The position numbers and the translations under genes were made by a program. A model generated the notes under the pieces. That model was not told the DNA's origin, made no database searches, and saw only the letters and a program-made list of their open reading frames with translations. Of a DNA stretch of 64,000 bases, positions 1 to 9,141 are shown piece after piece (position 1 is the first letter of the stretch; every line of letters begins with the position of its first letter). The stretch spans positions 186,001 through 250,000 of the forward strand of contig NZ_JAYMYY010000001.1 of the NCBI RefSeq assembly GCF_039889165.1, written 5' to 3'. The stretch comes from Pseudocitrobacter cyperus (GTDB lineage: Bacteria; Pseudomonadota; Gammaproteobacteria; Enterobacterales; Enterobacteriaceae).

Positions 1-5
1 TTTTG

Positions 6-1688
6 TTATTTGAGATCCGCCAGTGCGGCTTCTTTATTCGGGAAGAAAGCCAGACGTCCTGGAATCGGTTTAATGCCGGCGCGCGCCATTGTGCGCAGCG
101 GCTGAAACTCCATATTTGATACCCTCAGTTCGCACCCTTCCGGTAATTTGCGCACAAAGCGTTGAAATGCATCCAGCCCTCCGGCATCCAGTACCGGCAC
201 GGCGTCCCACTTCAGCACCACCACCCGTTTTCCTGCAACACGAGACTCAAGGTCGGTAAACAGATTTTCGGCAGCGGCAAAGAACAGCGGGCCAATCACG
301 CGCAGTACCAGCACATCATCAGGCACCACAACGTTGACCGGTGACAGACGGGTCATTTGTGCAATGCGTCGCATGAAGAGCAGCGAGGCCAGCACAATTC
401 CGACGCTGATGGCGATAACCATGTCGAACAGCACGGTCAGCGACATACAGATAAGCATCACGATGATGTCATCTTTAGGCGCCCGGCGTAGCAGGTTCAC
501 CACCTTATGCGCTTCGCTCATATTCCAGGCCACCATCAGCAGCAGAGCGGCCATCGCCGACAGCGGAAGCCAGGAGAGCAGCGGGGCGAGGATCAGCAGC
601 GCCATGATAACCAGAATAGCGTGGATAACCGCAGACACCGGCGAGGTGGCTCCGGCGCGGACGTTGGCGGCAGATCGTGCAATCGCGGCGGTAGCGGTGA
701 TGCCGCCAAAGAACGGTGCGGCGATATTCCCCAGCCCCTGACCGATCAGTTCGCTGTTGGCTTTGTGTTTTGTTCCTGTCATGCCGTCCAGCACCACGGC
801 GCAAAGCAGCGATTCAATCGCGCCGAGCATCGCCATCGAAAAAGCAGCAGGCAACAGAGCCTGCAATGAGGCCCAGCTCAGGGTGAAGTTCGAGCCTGGC
901 ATATCCCAGGGGAGTACCAGTTGTGGCAGCAGTTGCGGGATGCCGTTACCTTGCGAACCGTCCGCCAGTACATAGTGGAACTGCGAGCCGATGGTAGCAA
1001 CGTGCCCGCCCAGCATGTTCACCATAAACATGACGACACAACCCGCAATGAGGGCAGGCAGGTGACCCGGCAGGCGAATGCCGAGGCGAGGCCAGAGAAT
1101 AAGCGTGCCGAGCGTGACGATACCAATCGCAGCATCGCCCAAATTGATGGTCGGTAGCGCCATGACCAGCGCCCCGACTTTTTGCAGATAGTGTTCCGGC
1201 ACGTGCGTCAGTTGCAGGCCGAGGAAATCTTTGATCTGCATCGTCCCGATGGTGATACCAATACCGGAGGTAAAACCCAGCGTGACGGAGAGCGGAATGT
1301 ATTCAATTAAACGGCCAAAACGCGCAAGGCCAAAAAGAATTAAAAATACCCCGGACATCAGGGTCGCGACCAGCAACCCGGCAAGCCCGAATTGCTGTGA
1401 AACAGGGTAGAGGATCACCACAAAGGCGGCGGTTGGCCCGGAGACGCTAAATCGCGAGCCGCCAGTCAGAGCAATGACAATCCCTGCCACTGCTGACGTG
1501 TAGAGGCCATACTGGGGTGCCACACCGCTGCCAATCGCCAGCGCCATTGCCAGTGGGATAGCGATAATACCGACGGTTATGCCGGCGATGACGTCGCGAG
1601 TAAAGCGGGATACGGTATATTTCTCTTTCCAGCACGCGTCGATGAGAGCGCGGAAAGGCATCACCTGTGAGGAAAATATTTTATTCAC
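6..1688 (-). CDS. dauA: C4-dicarboxylic acid transporter DauA (SulP/SLC26 family)
   Basis: A 560-residue inner-membrane protein very close to E. coli DauA (YchM), the aerobic succinate/C4-dicarboxylate transporter of the SulP family. About the first 420 residues are hydrophobic transmembrane segments, and the last 110 or so form a soluble STAS domain (around the VLKWDAVPVLDAGG stretch). Translation starts at a GTG at 1686-1688 that gives the family N-terminus MNKIFSSQVMPF; an ATG 13 bases upstream is out of frame. It lies downstream of prs on the same strand, but a strong terminator separates the two. The stop codon is inside the window, so the gene is complete. Confidence 0.95.
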   Translation of the reverse strand: MNKIFSSQVMPFRALIDACWKEKYTVSRFTRDVIAGITVGIIAIPLAMALAIGSGVAPQYGLYTSAVAGIVIALTGGSRFSVSGPTAAFVVILYPVSQQFGLAGLLVATLMSGVFLILFGLARFGRLIEYIPLSVTLGFTSGIGITIGTMQIKDFLGLQLTHVPEHYLQKVGALVMALPTINLGDAAIGIVTLGTLILWPRLGIRLPGHLPALIAGCVVMFMVNMLGGHVATIGSQFHYVLADGSQGNGIPQLLPQLVLPWDMPGSNFTLSWASLQALLPAAFSMAMLGAIESLLCAVVLDGMTGTKHKANSELIGQGLGNIAAPFFGGITATAAIARSAANVRAGATSPVSAVIHAILVIMALLILAPLLSWLPLSAMAALLLMVAWNMSEAHKVVNLLRRAPKDDIIVMLICMSLTVLFDMVIAISVGIVLASLLFMRRIAQMTRLSPVNVVVPDDVLVLRVIGPLFFAAAENLFTDLESRVAGKRVVVLKWDAVPVLDAGGLDAFQRFVRKLPEGCELRVSNMEFQPLRTMARAGIKPIPGRLAFFPNKEAALADLK

Positions 1689-1773
1689 AATAATGTTTCA
1701 TCCGTGAGCGCATCATCTGTCATGTGAATGGCAGGTGAAGGAGGCATAAATAATACAAATGGTTACTATAGAC

Positions 1774-1802
1774 AAAAAAACCCGCCGTAGCGGGTTTTTT
1801 AA
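1774..1802 (-). terminator. Rho-independent terminator of prs
   Basis: A stem AAAAACCCGC/GCGGGTTTTT with a 4-base loop lies just after the prs stop codon on the minus strand. Runs of A and T flank it on both sides, so it could work in either direction. Confidence 0.85.
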
Positions 1803-1812
1803 CCAGATTCGA

Positions 1813-2760
1813 TTAATGCTCGAACATGGCAGAAATGGATTCTTCATTGCTGATACGACGAATCGCTTCGGCCAACATCCCGGACAGGGTCAGTGTACGA
1901 ACGTTAGGCAGTGCTTTGATTTCATCCGATAACGGGATGGTATCGCAGACGACCACTTCGTCGATAACCGAGTTGCGCAGGTTGTTTACCGCATTGCCGG
2001 AGAAGATCGGGTGAGTTGCGTATGCGAATACGCGTTTTGCACCACGTTCTTTCAGGGCTTCTGCTGCTTTGCACAGTGTGCCACCGGTGTCGATCATGTC
2101 GTCAACCAGAACGCAGTCACGGCCAGCAACGTCACCGATGATATGCATCACCTGAGAAACGTTCGCACGCGGGCGGCGTTTGTCGATGATAGCCATGTCG
2201 GTATCGTTGAGCAGTTTAGCGATGGCGCGAGCACGAACAACGCCGCCGATATCCGGGGAAACCACAATTGGGTTGTCCAGATTCAGTTGCAGCATATCTT
2301 CGAGCAGGATTGGGCTACCGAATACGTTATCTACCGGTACGTCGAAGAAGCCCTGAATCTGTTCAGCATGCAGGTCAACGGTCAGTACGCGGTCAACGCC
2401 GACGCTGGACAGGAAGTCAGCGACAACTTTTGCCGTGATGGGTACACGCGCGGAACGCACGCGGCGATCCTGACGGGCATAGCCAAAGTAAGGGATAACG
2501 GCTGTGATACGGCCTGCGGAAGCACGACGCAGAGCATCAACCATAACAACCAATTCCATCAGGTTGTCGTTGGTGGGAGCACAAGTGGACTGGATGATGA
2601 AAATATCACCACCGCGTACATTTTCGTTAATTTGTACGCTGACTTCACCATCGCTAAAACGACCGACAGCGGCGTCGCCAAGAGAAGTGTACAGGCGGTT
2701 GGCAATACGTTGTGCTAGTTCCGGGGTGGCGTTACCAGCAAAAAGCTTCATATCAGGCAC
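1813..2760 (-). CDS. prs: Ribose-phosphate pyrophosphokinase (PRPP synthetase)
   Basis: A 315-residue enzyme that makes PRPP from ribose 5-phosphate and ATP, feeding purine, pyrimidine, histidine, tryptophan and NAD synthesis. It is almost identical to E. coli Prs, including the PRPP-binding loop DCVLVDDMIDTGGT and the PYFGYARQDRRVRS stretch. I place the start at the GTG 2758-2760 (VPDMKLFAG), not the ATG at 2778: GAGG lies 8 bases before the GTG, and this gives the usual 315-residue length. It is transcribed away from ispE, with a leader of about 150 bases between them. Confidence 0.97.
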   Translation of the reverse strand: MPDMKLFAGNATPELAQRIANRLYTSLGDAAVGRFSDGEVSVQINENVRGGDIFIIQSTCAPTNDNLMELVVMVDALRRASAGRITAVIPYFGYARQDRRVRSARVPITAKVVADFLSSVGVDRVLTVDLHAEQIQGFFDVPVDNVFGSPILLEDMLQLNLDNPIVVSPDIGGVVRARAIAKLLNDTDMAIIDKRRPRANVSQVMHIIGDVAGRDCVLVDDMIDTGGTLCKAAEALKERGAKRVFAYATHPIFSGNAVNNLRNSVIDEVVVCDTIPLSDEIKALPNVRTLTLSGMLAEAIRRISNEESISAMFEH

Positions 2761-2909
2761 GAGAAGAACCTCAGGCATGCGTCCATTGGTGGAAAGAATC
2801 AGCCAAAAACTGTGCGGGCCAGGCTATATTCTTCCCAGGCGGTGTATTAAAGAGCGCGATGCAACGTCTGGAACAGGGTGACGTTGTCACCGAAACTCAG
2901 CTTGCCCGG

Positions 2910-3761
2910 CTAAAGCATGGATTGATGGAGTGGAGAAAGGTTGACACCCTTAGCCACAAAGCCATTAAACCATTCCGGGGCTTGCTCCAGCACCTGACGA
3001 GCAGCGAGTTCTGTGTCAAATTCAGCAAAAACACAGGCCCCTGTGCCAGTCAGGCGCGACGGCGCGTATTCTAACAGCCAGGAAAGCACATCATCAACCT
3101 CGCGAAAACGTTTTCTTGCGATAACCTCGCAATCATTGCCAAATTCACATTTTAATAACGTCTCTATTGACCTTTTTGGCGTATTCCGGGGCAACTCCGG
3201 GTCTTTGAAAATGACCGGCGTCGGGATGCTGACGCCTGGATGCACCACCAGATACCACTTTTCCGCGACGTCGATAGGGGTGAGCTTCTCACCGACGCCT
3301 TCAGCGAAGGCCGCGCGCCCGCGCACGAAGACGGGAACGTCTGCGCCGAGCGTTAAGCCGATGGACGCCAGTTCGTCTTCCGACAAACCGCACTGCCAAA
3401 GATGATTCAGAGCGACTAACACCGTCGCGGCGTTGGACGAGCCACCACCAAGGCCTCCGCCCATTGGCAGACGTTTTTCGATACTGATATCGGCGCCGCT
3501 GCCTTCTGGCAGGCGATGCGTAGCAGCGGTTGTTTTCATCAGCAGGCGTGCCGCGCGAACGATCAGATTCTCTTCGTCGGGTACGCCCTCAACCGGCGTC
3601 AGCAGCCGTAACTGACCGTCCTGACGCGGTTCAATGGTTAACGTATCGCCGTAATCGAGAAACTGAAACAGTGTTTGCAGCTCGTGGTAACCGTCTGCAC
3701 GTTGTCCGGTAATGTACAAAAACAGATTCAGTTTCGCCGGGGAGGGCCAACGCGTCATCAT
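2910..3761 (-). CDS. ispE: 4-diphosphocytidyl-2-C-methyl-D-erythritol kinase
   Basis: This 283-residue GHMP kinase phosphorylates CDP-methylerythritol in the MEP route to isoprenoid precursors. The N-terminus WPSPAKLNLFLYI and the glycine-rich ATP-binding loop PMGGGLGGGSSNAA are both present, and the length equals that of E. coli IspE. Its start overlaps the lolB stop by 4 bases (ATGA), so the two are translationally coupled. An in-frame ATG at 3758 is an alternative start one codon shorter. Confidence 0.97.
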   Translation of the reverse strand: MMTRWPSPAKLNLFLYITGQRADGYHELQTLFQFLDYGDTLTIEPRQDGQLRLLTPVEGVPDEENLIVRAARLLMKTTAATHRLPEGSGADISIEKRLPMGGGLGGGSSNAATVLVALNHLWQCGLSEDELASIGLTLGADVPVFVRGRAAFAEGVGEKLTPIDVAEKWYLVVHPGVSIPTPVIFKDPELPRNTPKRSIETLLKCEFGNDCEVIARKRFREVDDVLSWLLEYAPSRLTGTGACVFAEFDTELAARQVLEQAPEWFNGFVAKGVNLSPLHQSML

Positions 3762-4378
3762 TTGACTATCCAGTTATCCATTTTCAGTTTGATACGCTGA
3801 GACCCTTCGGTCAGTTCCATATTGGCAGGTAGCGCCGGTTTTTGGTCGTTGTAGCCGCCGTAGACCACTTTCCATGTTTTACCGTTCTGCGTGTAGTTCA
3901 CTTCACGGAGTCGGTATTGATCGTCGAGTTTATAATCGGTCGCATCGCCCGGCAGGCCTAAAATCCACTGGCGCAGGCTATTAAGTGGAATCGGCATGCC
4001 GGTGAGCTTGCCAATCATCTCTTCGCCGTCAACATCGGTGTAGGTTTTGCCCTGATTGTCGACGAGTTGCGCGGATCCTGGCTGCGCGGTTAGCGACAAT
4101 TCTGTGCTGCCCAACGGGTTAGTTAACAGCAGACGGTAGCGATCCTGACCGGTTTGTTGCCAGAAAAAGCGAGCATAAACTTTTTGCTCATCAGAGAGAT
4201 AGGCGAATGCGCCGCGGGTTTGATACTGGTTCAGCTTGCGAATTTCCTGCTGATGTTCACGCCACTGTGGCGAGTCCGGGCTTTTCCCCGGCCCTTGCGG
4301 CGGCGTGGTGACACAGGCGGTGAGAACGAGGCTTGCCAACGGCAGCAGACGAATCAGGCGAAAGTCAGACAGGGTCAT
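3758..4378 (-). CDS. lolB: Outer-membrane lipoprotein receptor LolB
   Basis: LolB is an outer-membrane lipoprotein that accepts lipoproteins from the periplasmic carrier LolA and inserts them in the outer membrane. This 206-residue protein has a signal peptide ending in the lipobox LVLTAC, with Cys22 as the acylated residue. The rest matches E. coli LolB closely (for example RFFWQQTGQDRYRLLLTNPL and the C-terminus KLKMDNWIVK). It is divergent from hemA and heads the lolB-ispE pair. Confidence 0.96.
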   Translation of the reverse strand: MTLSDFRLIRLLPLASLVLTACVTTPPQGPGKSPDSPQWREHQQEIRKLNQYQTRGAFAYLSDEQKVYARFFWQQTGQDRYRLLLTNPLGSTELSLTAQPGSAQLVDNQGKTYTDVDGEEMIGKLTGMPIPLNSLRQWILGLPGDATDYKLDDQYRLREVNYTQNGKTWKVVYGGYNDQKPALPANMELTEGSQRIKLKMDNWIVK

Positions 4379-4562
4379 GATTATGACAATCCTTGCGATA
4401 GGTAGCAGTTATAGCTCTTAATGCTAGCGTCGTGACAAAGCAGCGTCTACGCTCAAGTTGTCTTAAATCATTAAATTATCATGGCTATCAGTTTGGACAG
4501 AGGATGAGCGGCGTCAGTACCCCAAAAGGGGAGCGTCCCTTTTATTGATCTCGCGCATCCTG

Positions 4563-4568
4563 TATGAT
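4563..4568 (+). promoter_or_regulatory. Candidate hemA promoter -10 element
   Basis: TATGAT lies 43 bases before the hemA start, in the lolB-hemA divergent region. It sits within a perfect 7-base inverted repeat, GCGCATC (4553-4559) and GATGCGC (4566-4572). No well-placed -35 hexamer is visible, so the assignment is tentative. Confidence 0.45.
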
Positions 4569-4611
4569 GCGCTCAGACTAACCTTATCAACGCTGGTACT
4601 ACTCCCGCAAC

Positions 4612-5868
4612 ATGACCCTTTTAGCACTTGGCATCAACCACAAAACAGCCCCGGTAGCGCTGCGAGAACGCGTTTCGTTTTCGCCGGAGTCGCTTGACCA
4701 GGCGCTGCAGAGCTTGCTGGCTCAGCCAATGGTGCAGGGGGGCGTGGTGTTGTCGACCTGTAACCGCACCGAGCTATACCTGAGTGTGGAAGAACAGGAC
4801 AATCTTCACGACGCCATCGTGCGCTGGTTATGTGACTACCATCAGTTGAACGAAACCGAGCTGCGTGAAAGCCTGTACTGGCATCAGGATAACGATGCTG
4901 TCAGTCACCTTATGCGCGTGGCCAGCGGCCTCGATTCACTGGTGCTGGGCGAGCCGCAAATTCTCGGGCAGGTTAAGAAAGCCTTCGCGGATTCCGCGCA
5001 GGGGCATCTGCATGCCAGCGAACTTGAGCGCATGTTCCAGAAATCGTTCTCGGTCGCCAAACGTGTGCGCACCGAAACCGATATCGGTGCCAGCGCGGTG
5101 TCTGTGGCGTTTGCGGCCTGTACGCTGGCGCGACAAATTTTTGAATCACTTTCTACCGTTACCGTGCTGCTGGTCGGCGCAGGCGAAACCATTGAACTCG
5201 TGGCGCGCCATCTGCGTGAACATCACGTCAAGAAAATGCTGATTGCTAACCGTACCCGCGAACGTGCGCAGGTGCTGGCGCAAGAGGTGGGTGCGGAAGT
5301 GATTGCTTTAAGCGATGTGGATGAGCGCCTGAAAGAGGCGGATATCATCATCAGTTCTACCGCCAGCCCGTTGCCGATTATCGGTAAGGGGATGGTTGAA
5401 CGGGCGCTGAAAGCACGTCGTAACCAGCCGATGCTGCTGGTGGATATCGCCGTACCGCGTGACGTCGAGCCTGAAGTGGGCAAACTGGCGAACGCCTATC
5501 TCTACAGCGTGGATGATCTGCAAAACATCATCCAGCACAACCTCGCCCAGCGTAAAGCCGCTGCGGTGCAGGCTGAAACCATCGTCGAGCAGGAAACCAG
5601 CGAATTTATGGCCTGGCTGCGCGCCCAGAGCGCCAGCGATGTCATTCGCGACTACCGTTCTCAGGCCGAAATGGCGCGTGAAGAACTCACCGCCAAAGCG
5701 CTTGCCGCGCTGGAACAGGGCGGAGACGCCCAGGCTATTTTACAAGACCTGTCGCGTAAGCTGACTAACCGCCTGATCCACGCTCCAACCAAATCTCTTC
5801 AGCAGGCCGCCCGTGACGGGGATGACGAACGCCTGCATATTCTGCGCAACAGCCTCGGGCTGGAGTAG
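4612..5868 (+). CDS. hemA: Glutamyl-tRNA reductase
   Basis: HemA reduces glutamyl-tRNA to glutamate-1-semialdehyde, the first committed step of C5 tetrapyrrole synthesis. The protein has 418 residues, equal to E. coli. The catalytic cysteine is Cys50 in LSTCNRTELY, and the NADPH-binding motif VLLVGAGE is near residue 185. The N-terminus MTLLALGINHKTAPV is the region through which heme controls proteolysis of HemA in Salmonella. It is followed after 35 bases by prfA, as in E. coli. In this strain the siroheme of the nas nitrite reductase also depends on this pathway. Confidence 0.98.
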   Translation: MTLLALGINHKTAPVALRERVSFSPESLDQALQSLLAQPMVQGGVVLSTCNRTELYLSVEEQDNLHDAIVRWLCDYHQLNETELRESLYWHQDNDAVSHLMRVASGLDSLVLGEPQILGQVKKAFADSAQGHLHASELERMFQKSFSVAKRVRTETDIGASAVSVAFAACTLARQIFESLSTVTVLLVGAGETIELVARHLREHHVKKMLIANRTRERAQVLAQEVGAEVIALSDVDERLKEADIIISSTASPLPIIGKGMVERALKARRNQPMLLVDIAVPRDVEPEVGKLANAYLYSVDDLQNIIQHNLAQRKAAAVQAETIVEQETSEFMAWLRAQSASDVIRDYRSQAEMAREELTAKALAALEQGGDAQAILQDLSRKLTNRLIHAPTKSLQQAARDGDDERLHILRNSLGLE

Positions 5869-5903
5869 CACAACTCTATTTATTACAAGGTGCATTTACG
5901 CCA

Positions 5904-6986
5904 ATGAAGCCTTCTATTGTTGCCAAACTGGAAGCTCTGTATGAGCGCCATGAAGAAGTGCAGGCGCTGCTGGGCGATGCGCAGACTATCGCCGACCAGG
6001 AGCGCTTCCGGGCACTCTCACGCGAGTATGCGCAGCTAAGCGACGTTGCCCGTTGTTACACTGACTGGCGTCAGGTTCAGGACGACATCGAAACGGCCCA
6101 GATGATGCTGGACGATCCTGAAATGCGCGAAATGGCGCAGGAAGAACTGCAGGAAGCCAAAGCCCGTGGCGAAGATCTGGAGCAACGTCTTCAGGTGCTG
6201 CTGCTGCCGCGCGATCCGGATGATGAGCGTAACGCTTATCTTGAAGTGCGAGCTGGCACCGGCGGCGACGAAGCGGCGCTGTTTGCGGGCGATCTCTTCC
6301 GGATGTACAGCCGTTATGCCGAAGCGCGCCGCTGGCGTGTGGAAATCATGAGCGCCAACGAAGGTGAACATGGTGGGTTTAAAGAAGTGATCGCGAAAAT
6401 CAGCGGCGAGGGTGTTTATGGCCGCCTGAAATTTGAGTCTGGCGGTCATCGCGTACAGCGTGTTCCGGCGACAGAATCACAGGGGCGTATCCACACGTCA
6501 GCCTGCACCGTCGCCGTGATGCCAGAACTGCCGGAAGCTGAATTACCTGATATCAACCCATCAGAGCTGCGCATCGATACTTTCCGCTCTTCCGGGGCGG
6601 GCGGTCAGCACGTTAACACCACCGACTCCGCGATACGTATTACTCACCTGCCAACCGGTATTGTGGTGGAGTGCCAGGACGAACGCTCGCAGCACAAAAA
6701 CAAAGCCAAAGCGCTCTCTGCTCTCGGCTCGCGCATTCGTGCTGCTGAAATCGCTAAACGTCAGCAGGCGGAAGCGTCAACACGCCGTAACCTGCTCGGC
6801 AGCGGGGATCGCAGTGACCGTAACCGCACCTATAACTTCCCGCAAGGGCGCGTGACCGACCACCGTATCAACCTGACGCTCTATCGTCTGGATGAAGTGA
6901 TGGAAGGGAAGCTGGATATGCTCATTGAGCCAATTGTCCAGGAATACCAGGCAGACCAACTGGCGGCGTTGTCCGAACAGGAATGA
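5904..6986 (+). CDS. prfA: Peptide chain release factor 1
   Basis: RF1 reads UAA and UAG stop codons and triggers release of the peptide. The protein has 360 residues. The stop-codon recognition motif PAT is at residues 188-190 and the GGQ motif at 233-235; Gln235 is the residue methylated by PrmC. Its stop overlaps the prmC start (ATGATGA), which couples the methylase to its substrate. Confidence 0.98.
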   Translation: MKPSIVAKLEALYERHEEVQALLGDAQTIADQERFRALSREYAQLSDVARCYTDWRQVQDDIETAQMMLDDPEMREMAQEELQEAKARGEDLEQRLQVLLLPRDPDDERNAYLEVRAGTGGDEAALFAGDLFRMYSRYAEARRWRVEIMSANEGEHGGFKEVIAKISGEGVYGRLKFESGGHRVQRVPATESQGRIHTSACTVAVMPELPEAELPDINPSELRIDTFRSSGAGGQHVNTTDSAIRITHLPTGIVVECQDERSQHKNKAKALSALGSRIRAAEIAKRQQAEASTRRNLLGSGDRSDRNRTYNFPQGRVTDHRINLTLYRLDEVMEGKLDMLIEPIVQEYQADQLAALSEQE

Positions 6987-7825
6987 TGACCTATCAACAA
7001 TGGCTGAAGCAGGCAGTGACACGGCTGCGGGGGAGTGAAAGCCCGCGCCGTGATGCGGAGATCCTGCTCGGGCATATTACCGGTAGAACGCGCACGTTTA
7101 TTCTGGCGTTTGATGAAACCGTGTTAACGCAGGATGAGCTTGCGCCGCTGGATGGTCTATTGGCTCGCCGCGAGCGCGGTGAGCCGGTGGCTCATCTGGT
7201 GGGGATGCGCGAATTTTGGTCGTTGCCGCTGGCCGTTTCTCCCGTCACCTTGATTCCCCGACCGGACACCGAATGTCTGGTAGAACAGGCGTTAGGACGT
7301 TTGCCTGAACAACCCTGCGATATCCTTGATTTAGGCACCGGCACCGGTGCTATCGCGCTTGCGATCGCCAGCGAAAGACCGGATTGCCGTGTTACCGCCG
7401 TCGATTTTATCGCGGATGCCGTGGCTCTGGCGCAGCAGAATGCGCAAACGCTGGGCATTTCCAATGTCAATATTCTACAGAGCAACTGGTTTAGTGCACT
7501 GGCCGGGCTACAGTTCGCAATGATCGTCAGTAATCCTCCCTATATTGATGGGCAGGATCCGCATCTGCATCAGGGCGATGTCCGTTTTGAGCCGAAAAGC
7601 GCGCTGGTCGCTGATGATGGCGGGCTTGCCGACCTTGCGCATATTATTCATGAGGGGCGCAACGCTCTGCTTCCTAATGGTTTAATGTTGCTGGAACACG
7701 GCTGGACGCAAGGGGAAGCGGTACGCCGTCTCTTTACCGACGCGGGATACCTTCAGGCGCAAACCTGCAAAGATTATGGCAATAATGACCGCCTGACGCT
7801 CGCCGTATGGCCGGGGGCGGCGTAA
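6983..7825 (+). CDS. prmC: Release factor glutamine methyltransferase
   Basis: PrmC (HemK) methylates the Gln of the GGQ motif in RF1 and RF2 with S-adenosylmethionine. The SAM-binding motif DLGTGTGAIALAIA and the catalytic NPPY motif (SNPPYIDG) are clear. At 280 residues it is slightly longer than in E. coli, mainly at the less conserved C-terminus. Two adjacent ATG codons (6983 and 6986) can start it; the first overlaps the prfA stop. Confidence 0.96.
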   Translation: MMTYQQWLKQAVTRLRGSESPRRDAEILLGHITGRTRTFILAFDETVLTQDELAPLDGLLARRERGEPVAHLVGMREFWSLPLAVSPVTLIPRPDTECLVEQALGRLPEQPCDILDLGTGTGAIALAIASERPDCRVTAVDFIADAVALAQQNAQTLGISNVNILQSNWFSALAGLQFAMIVSNPPYIDGQDPHLHQGDVRFEPKSALVADDGGLADLAHIIHEGRNALLPNGLMLLEHGWTQGEAVRRLFTDAGYLQAQTCKDYGNNDRLTLAVWPGAA

Positions 7826-8217
7826 TGAGCCTGTTCAGCGTTATTCTACCGATACACATTATCAGTGCGATCGCCTCGGTCTCGTTGTTTGCATTTCGCT
7901 ACTGGTGGACGTGGAATAATGATTCACGTCTGAAATTACGTTGGGTGCGTGTATTACCGCACACAATTGATAGCGTGCTGCTGCTTAGCGGTATCTCACT
8001 AATGGTGATGGCGCATGTTTATCCCTTTTCCCCACAAGCTACGTGGCTGACGGAGAAACTGTTTGGCGTTATCATCTACATCGTTTTGGGTTTTGTTGCG
8101 CTCGGACGTCATTGTCCGCGCAGTCAGCAGCGAGGCTTTATTGCCTTTCTACTGGGGCTGGTGGTGTTGTGCATCATCGTTAAACTCGCCATCACTAAAG
8201 TTCCGTTGTTGGGGTAA
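7825..8217 (+). CDS. sirB2: SirB2 family membrane protein
   Basis: This 130-residue integral membrane protein (E. coli YchQ) has four hydrophobic segments. The family is named for a Salmonella locus linked to invasion gene regulation, but its biochemical role is not established. I use the ATG at 7825, whose A is the last base of the prmC stop, because it gives the E. coli length; an upstream in-frame ATG at 7807 would add six residues inside prmC. It is coupled to prmC and followed after 3 bases by sirB1. Confidence 0.9.
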   Translation: MSLFSVILPIHIISAIASVSLFAFRYWWTWNNDSRLKLRWVRVLPHTIDSVLLLSGISLMVMAHVYPFSPQATWLTEKLFGVIIYIVLGFVALGRHCPRSQQRGFIAFLLGLVVLCIIVKLAITKVPLLG

Positions 8218-8220
8218 GGT

Positions 8221-9030
8221 ATGAAGTCATTGGCTGATTTTGAATTTAATAAAGCACCGTTGTGCGAAGGTATGGTGCTGGTGTCAGAGTTGATCCGTGA
8301 TGATTTCCCGACACAGCGCGTGAATGAGCAACTGGAGTGCCTGCTGGCGCTGGCGCAGGAGGAGATCAGCCCCTCCTGGACGTTGACCCGGCAGATGGAA
8401 CGTCTGATCGAACTGTTTTATCACGAATGGCACTTTAGCGACTCAAAGGGTGTCTATCGCCTCTCTGATGCCCTGTGGCTGGATCAGGTGTTGAAAAATC
8501 GTCAGGGCAGCGCGGTTTCGCTTGGGGCGATCATGCTCTGGCTTGCCGGGCGTCTGGACATTCCCGTTGTCCCGGTGATATTCCCGACACAGCTTCTTCT
8601 GCGGGCGGATGTTGACAGCGAAGAGCTGTGGCTAATCAACCCGTTTAACGGTGATACGCTGGATGAACATACCCTTGAGGTATGGCTGAAAGGCAACATA
8701 AGCCCTATGGCGGAGCTCTTTAATGAAGATCTCGACGAAGCTGACAATGCGGAAGTGATCCGCAAACTGCTCGATACGCTGAAGTCAGCGCTGATGGAAG
8801 AACGCCAAATGGAACTGGCGCTGCGTACCAGTGAAGCATTGTTGCAGTTCAATCCGGAAGATCCTTACGAAATTCGCGACCGCGGGCTTATCTACGCCCA
8901 GCTTGAATGTGAGCATATTGCATTGAATGACCTGAGTTATTTTGTCGAACAATGTCCGGAAGATCCGATTAGCGAGATGATTCGTGCGCAGATTAATACT
9001 ATCTCGCAGAAACAAATTACCCTTCACTAA
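8221..9030 (+). CDS. sirB1: SirB1 family protein (transglutaminase-like/TPR)
   Basis: A 269-residue soluble protein corresponding to E. coli YchA. The first two thirds resemble the transglutaminase-like SirB1 domain (LGAIMLWLAGRLDIPV), and the C-terminal part resembles tetratricopeptide repeats (EALLQFNPEDPYEIRDRG). The molecular function is not known. It sits in the hemA-prfA-prmC-sirB2-sirB1-kdsA run found in E. coli. Confidence 0.9.
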   Translation: MKSLADFEFNKAPLCEGMVLVSELIRDDFPTQRVNEQLECLLALAQEEISPSWTLTRQMERLIELFYHEWHFSDSKGVYRLSDALWLDQVLKNRQGSAVSLGAIMLWLAGRLDIPVVPVIFPTQLLLRADVDSEELWLINPFNGDTLDEHTLEVWLKGNISPMAELFNEDLDEADNAEVIRKLLDTLKSALMEERQMELALRTSEALLQFNPEDPYEIRDRGLIYAQLECEHIALNDLSYFVEQCPEDPISEMIRAQINTISQKQITLH

Positions 9031-9141
9031 AATCCGGGGATTCCGGTTATACTCGCGAACAATTACGTGACGTCATTATTGGCAGGACAGCCTGGACGCA
9101 TCCCGAGATAACTGGAGTATTTACCCTAATAAGGCGATCTT

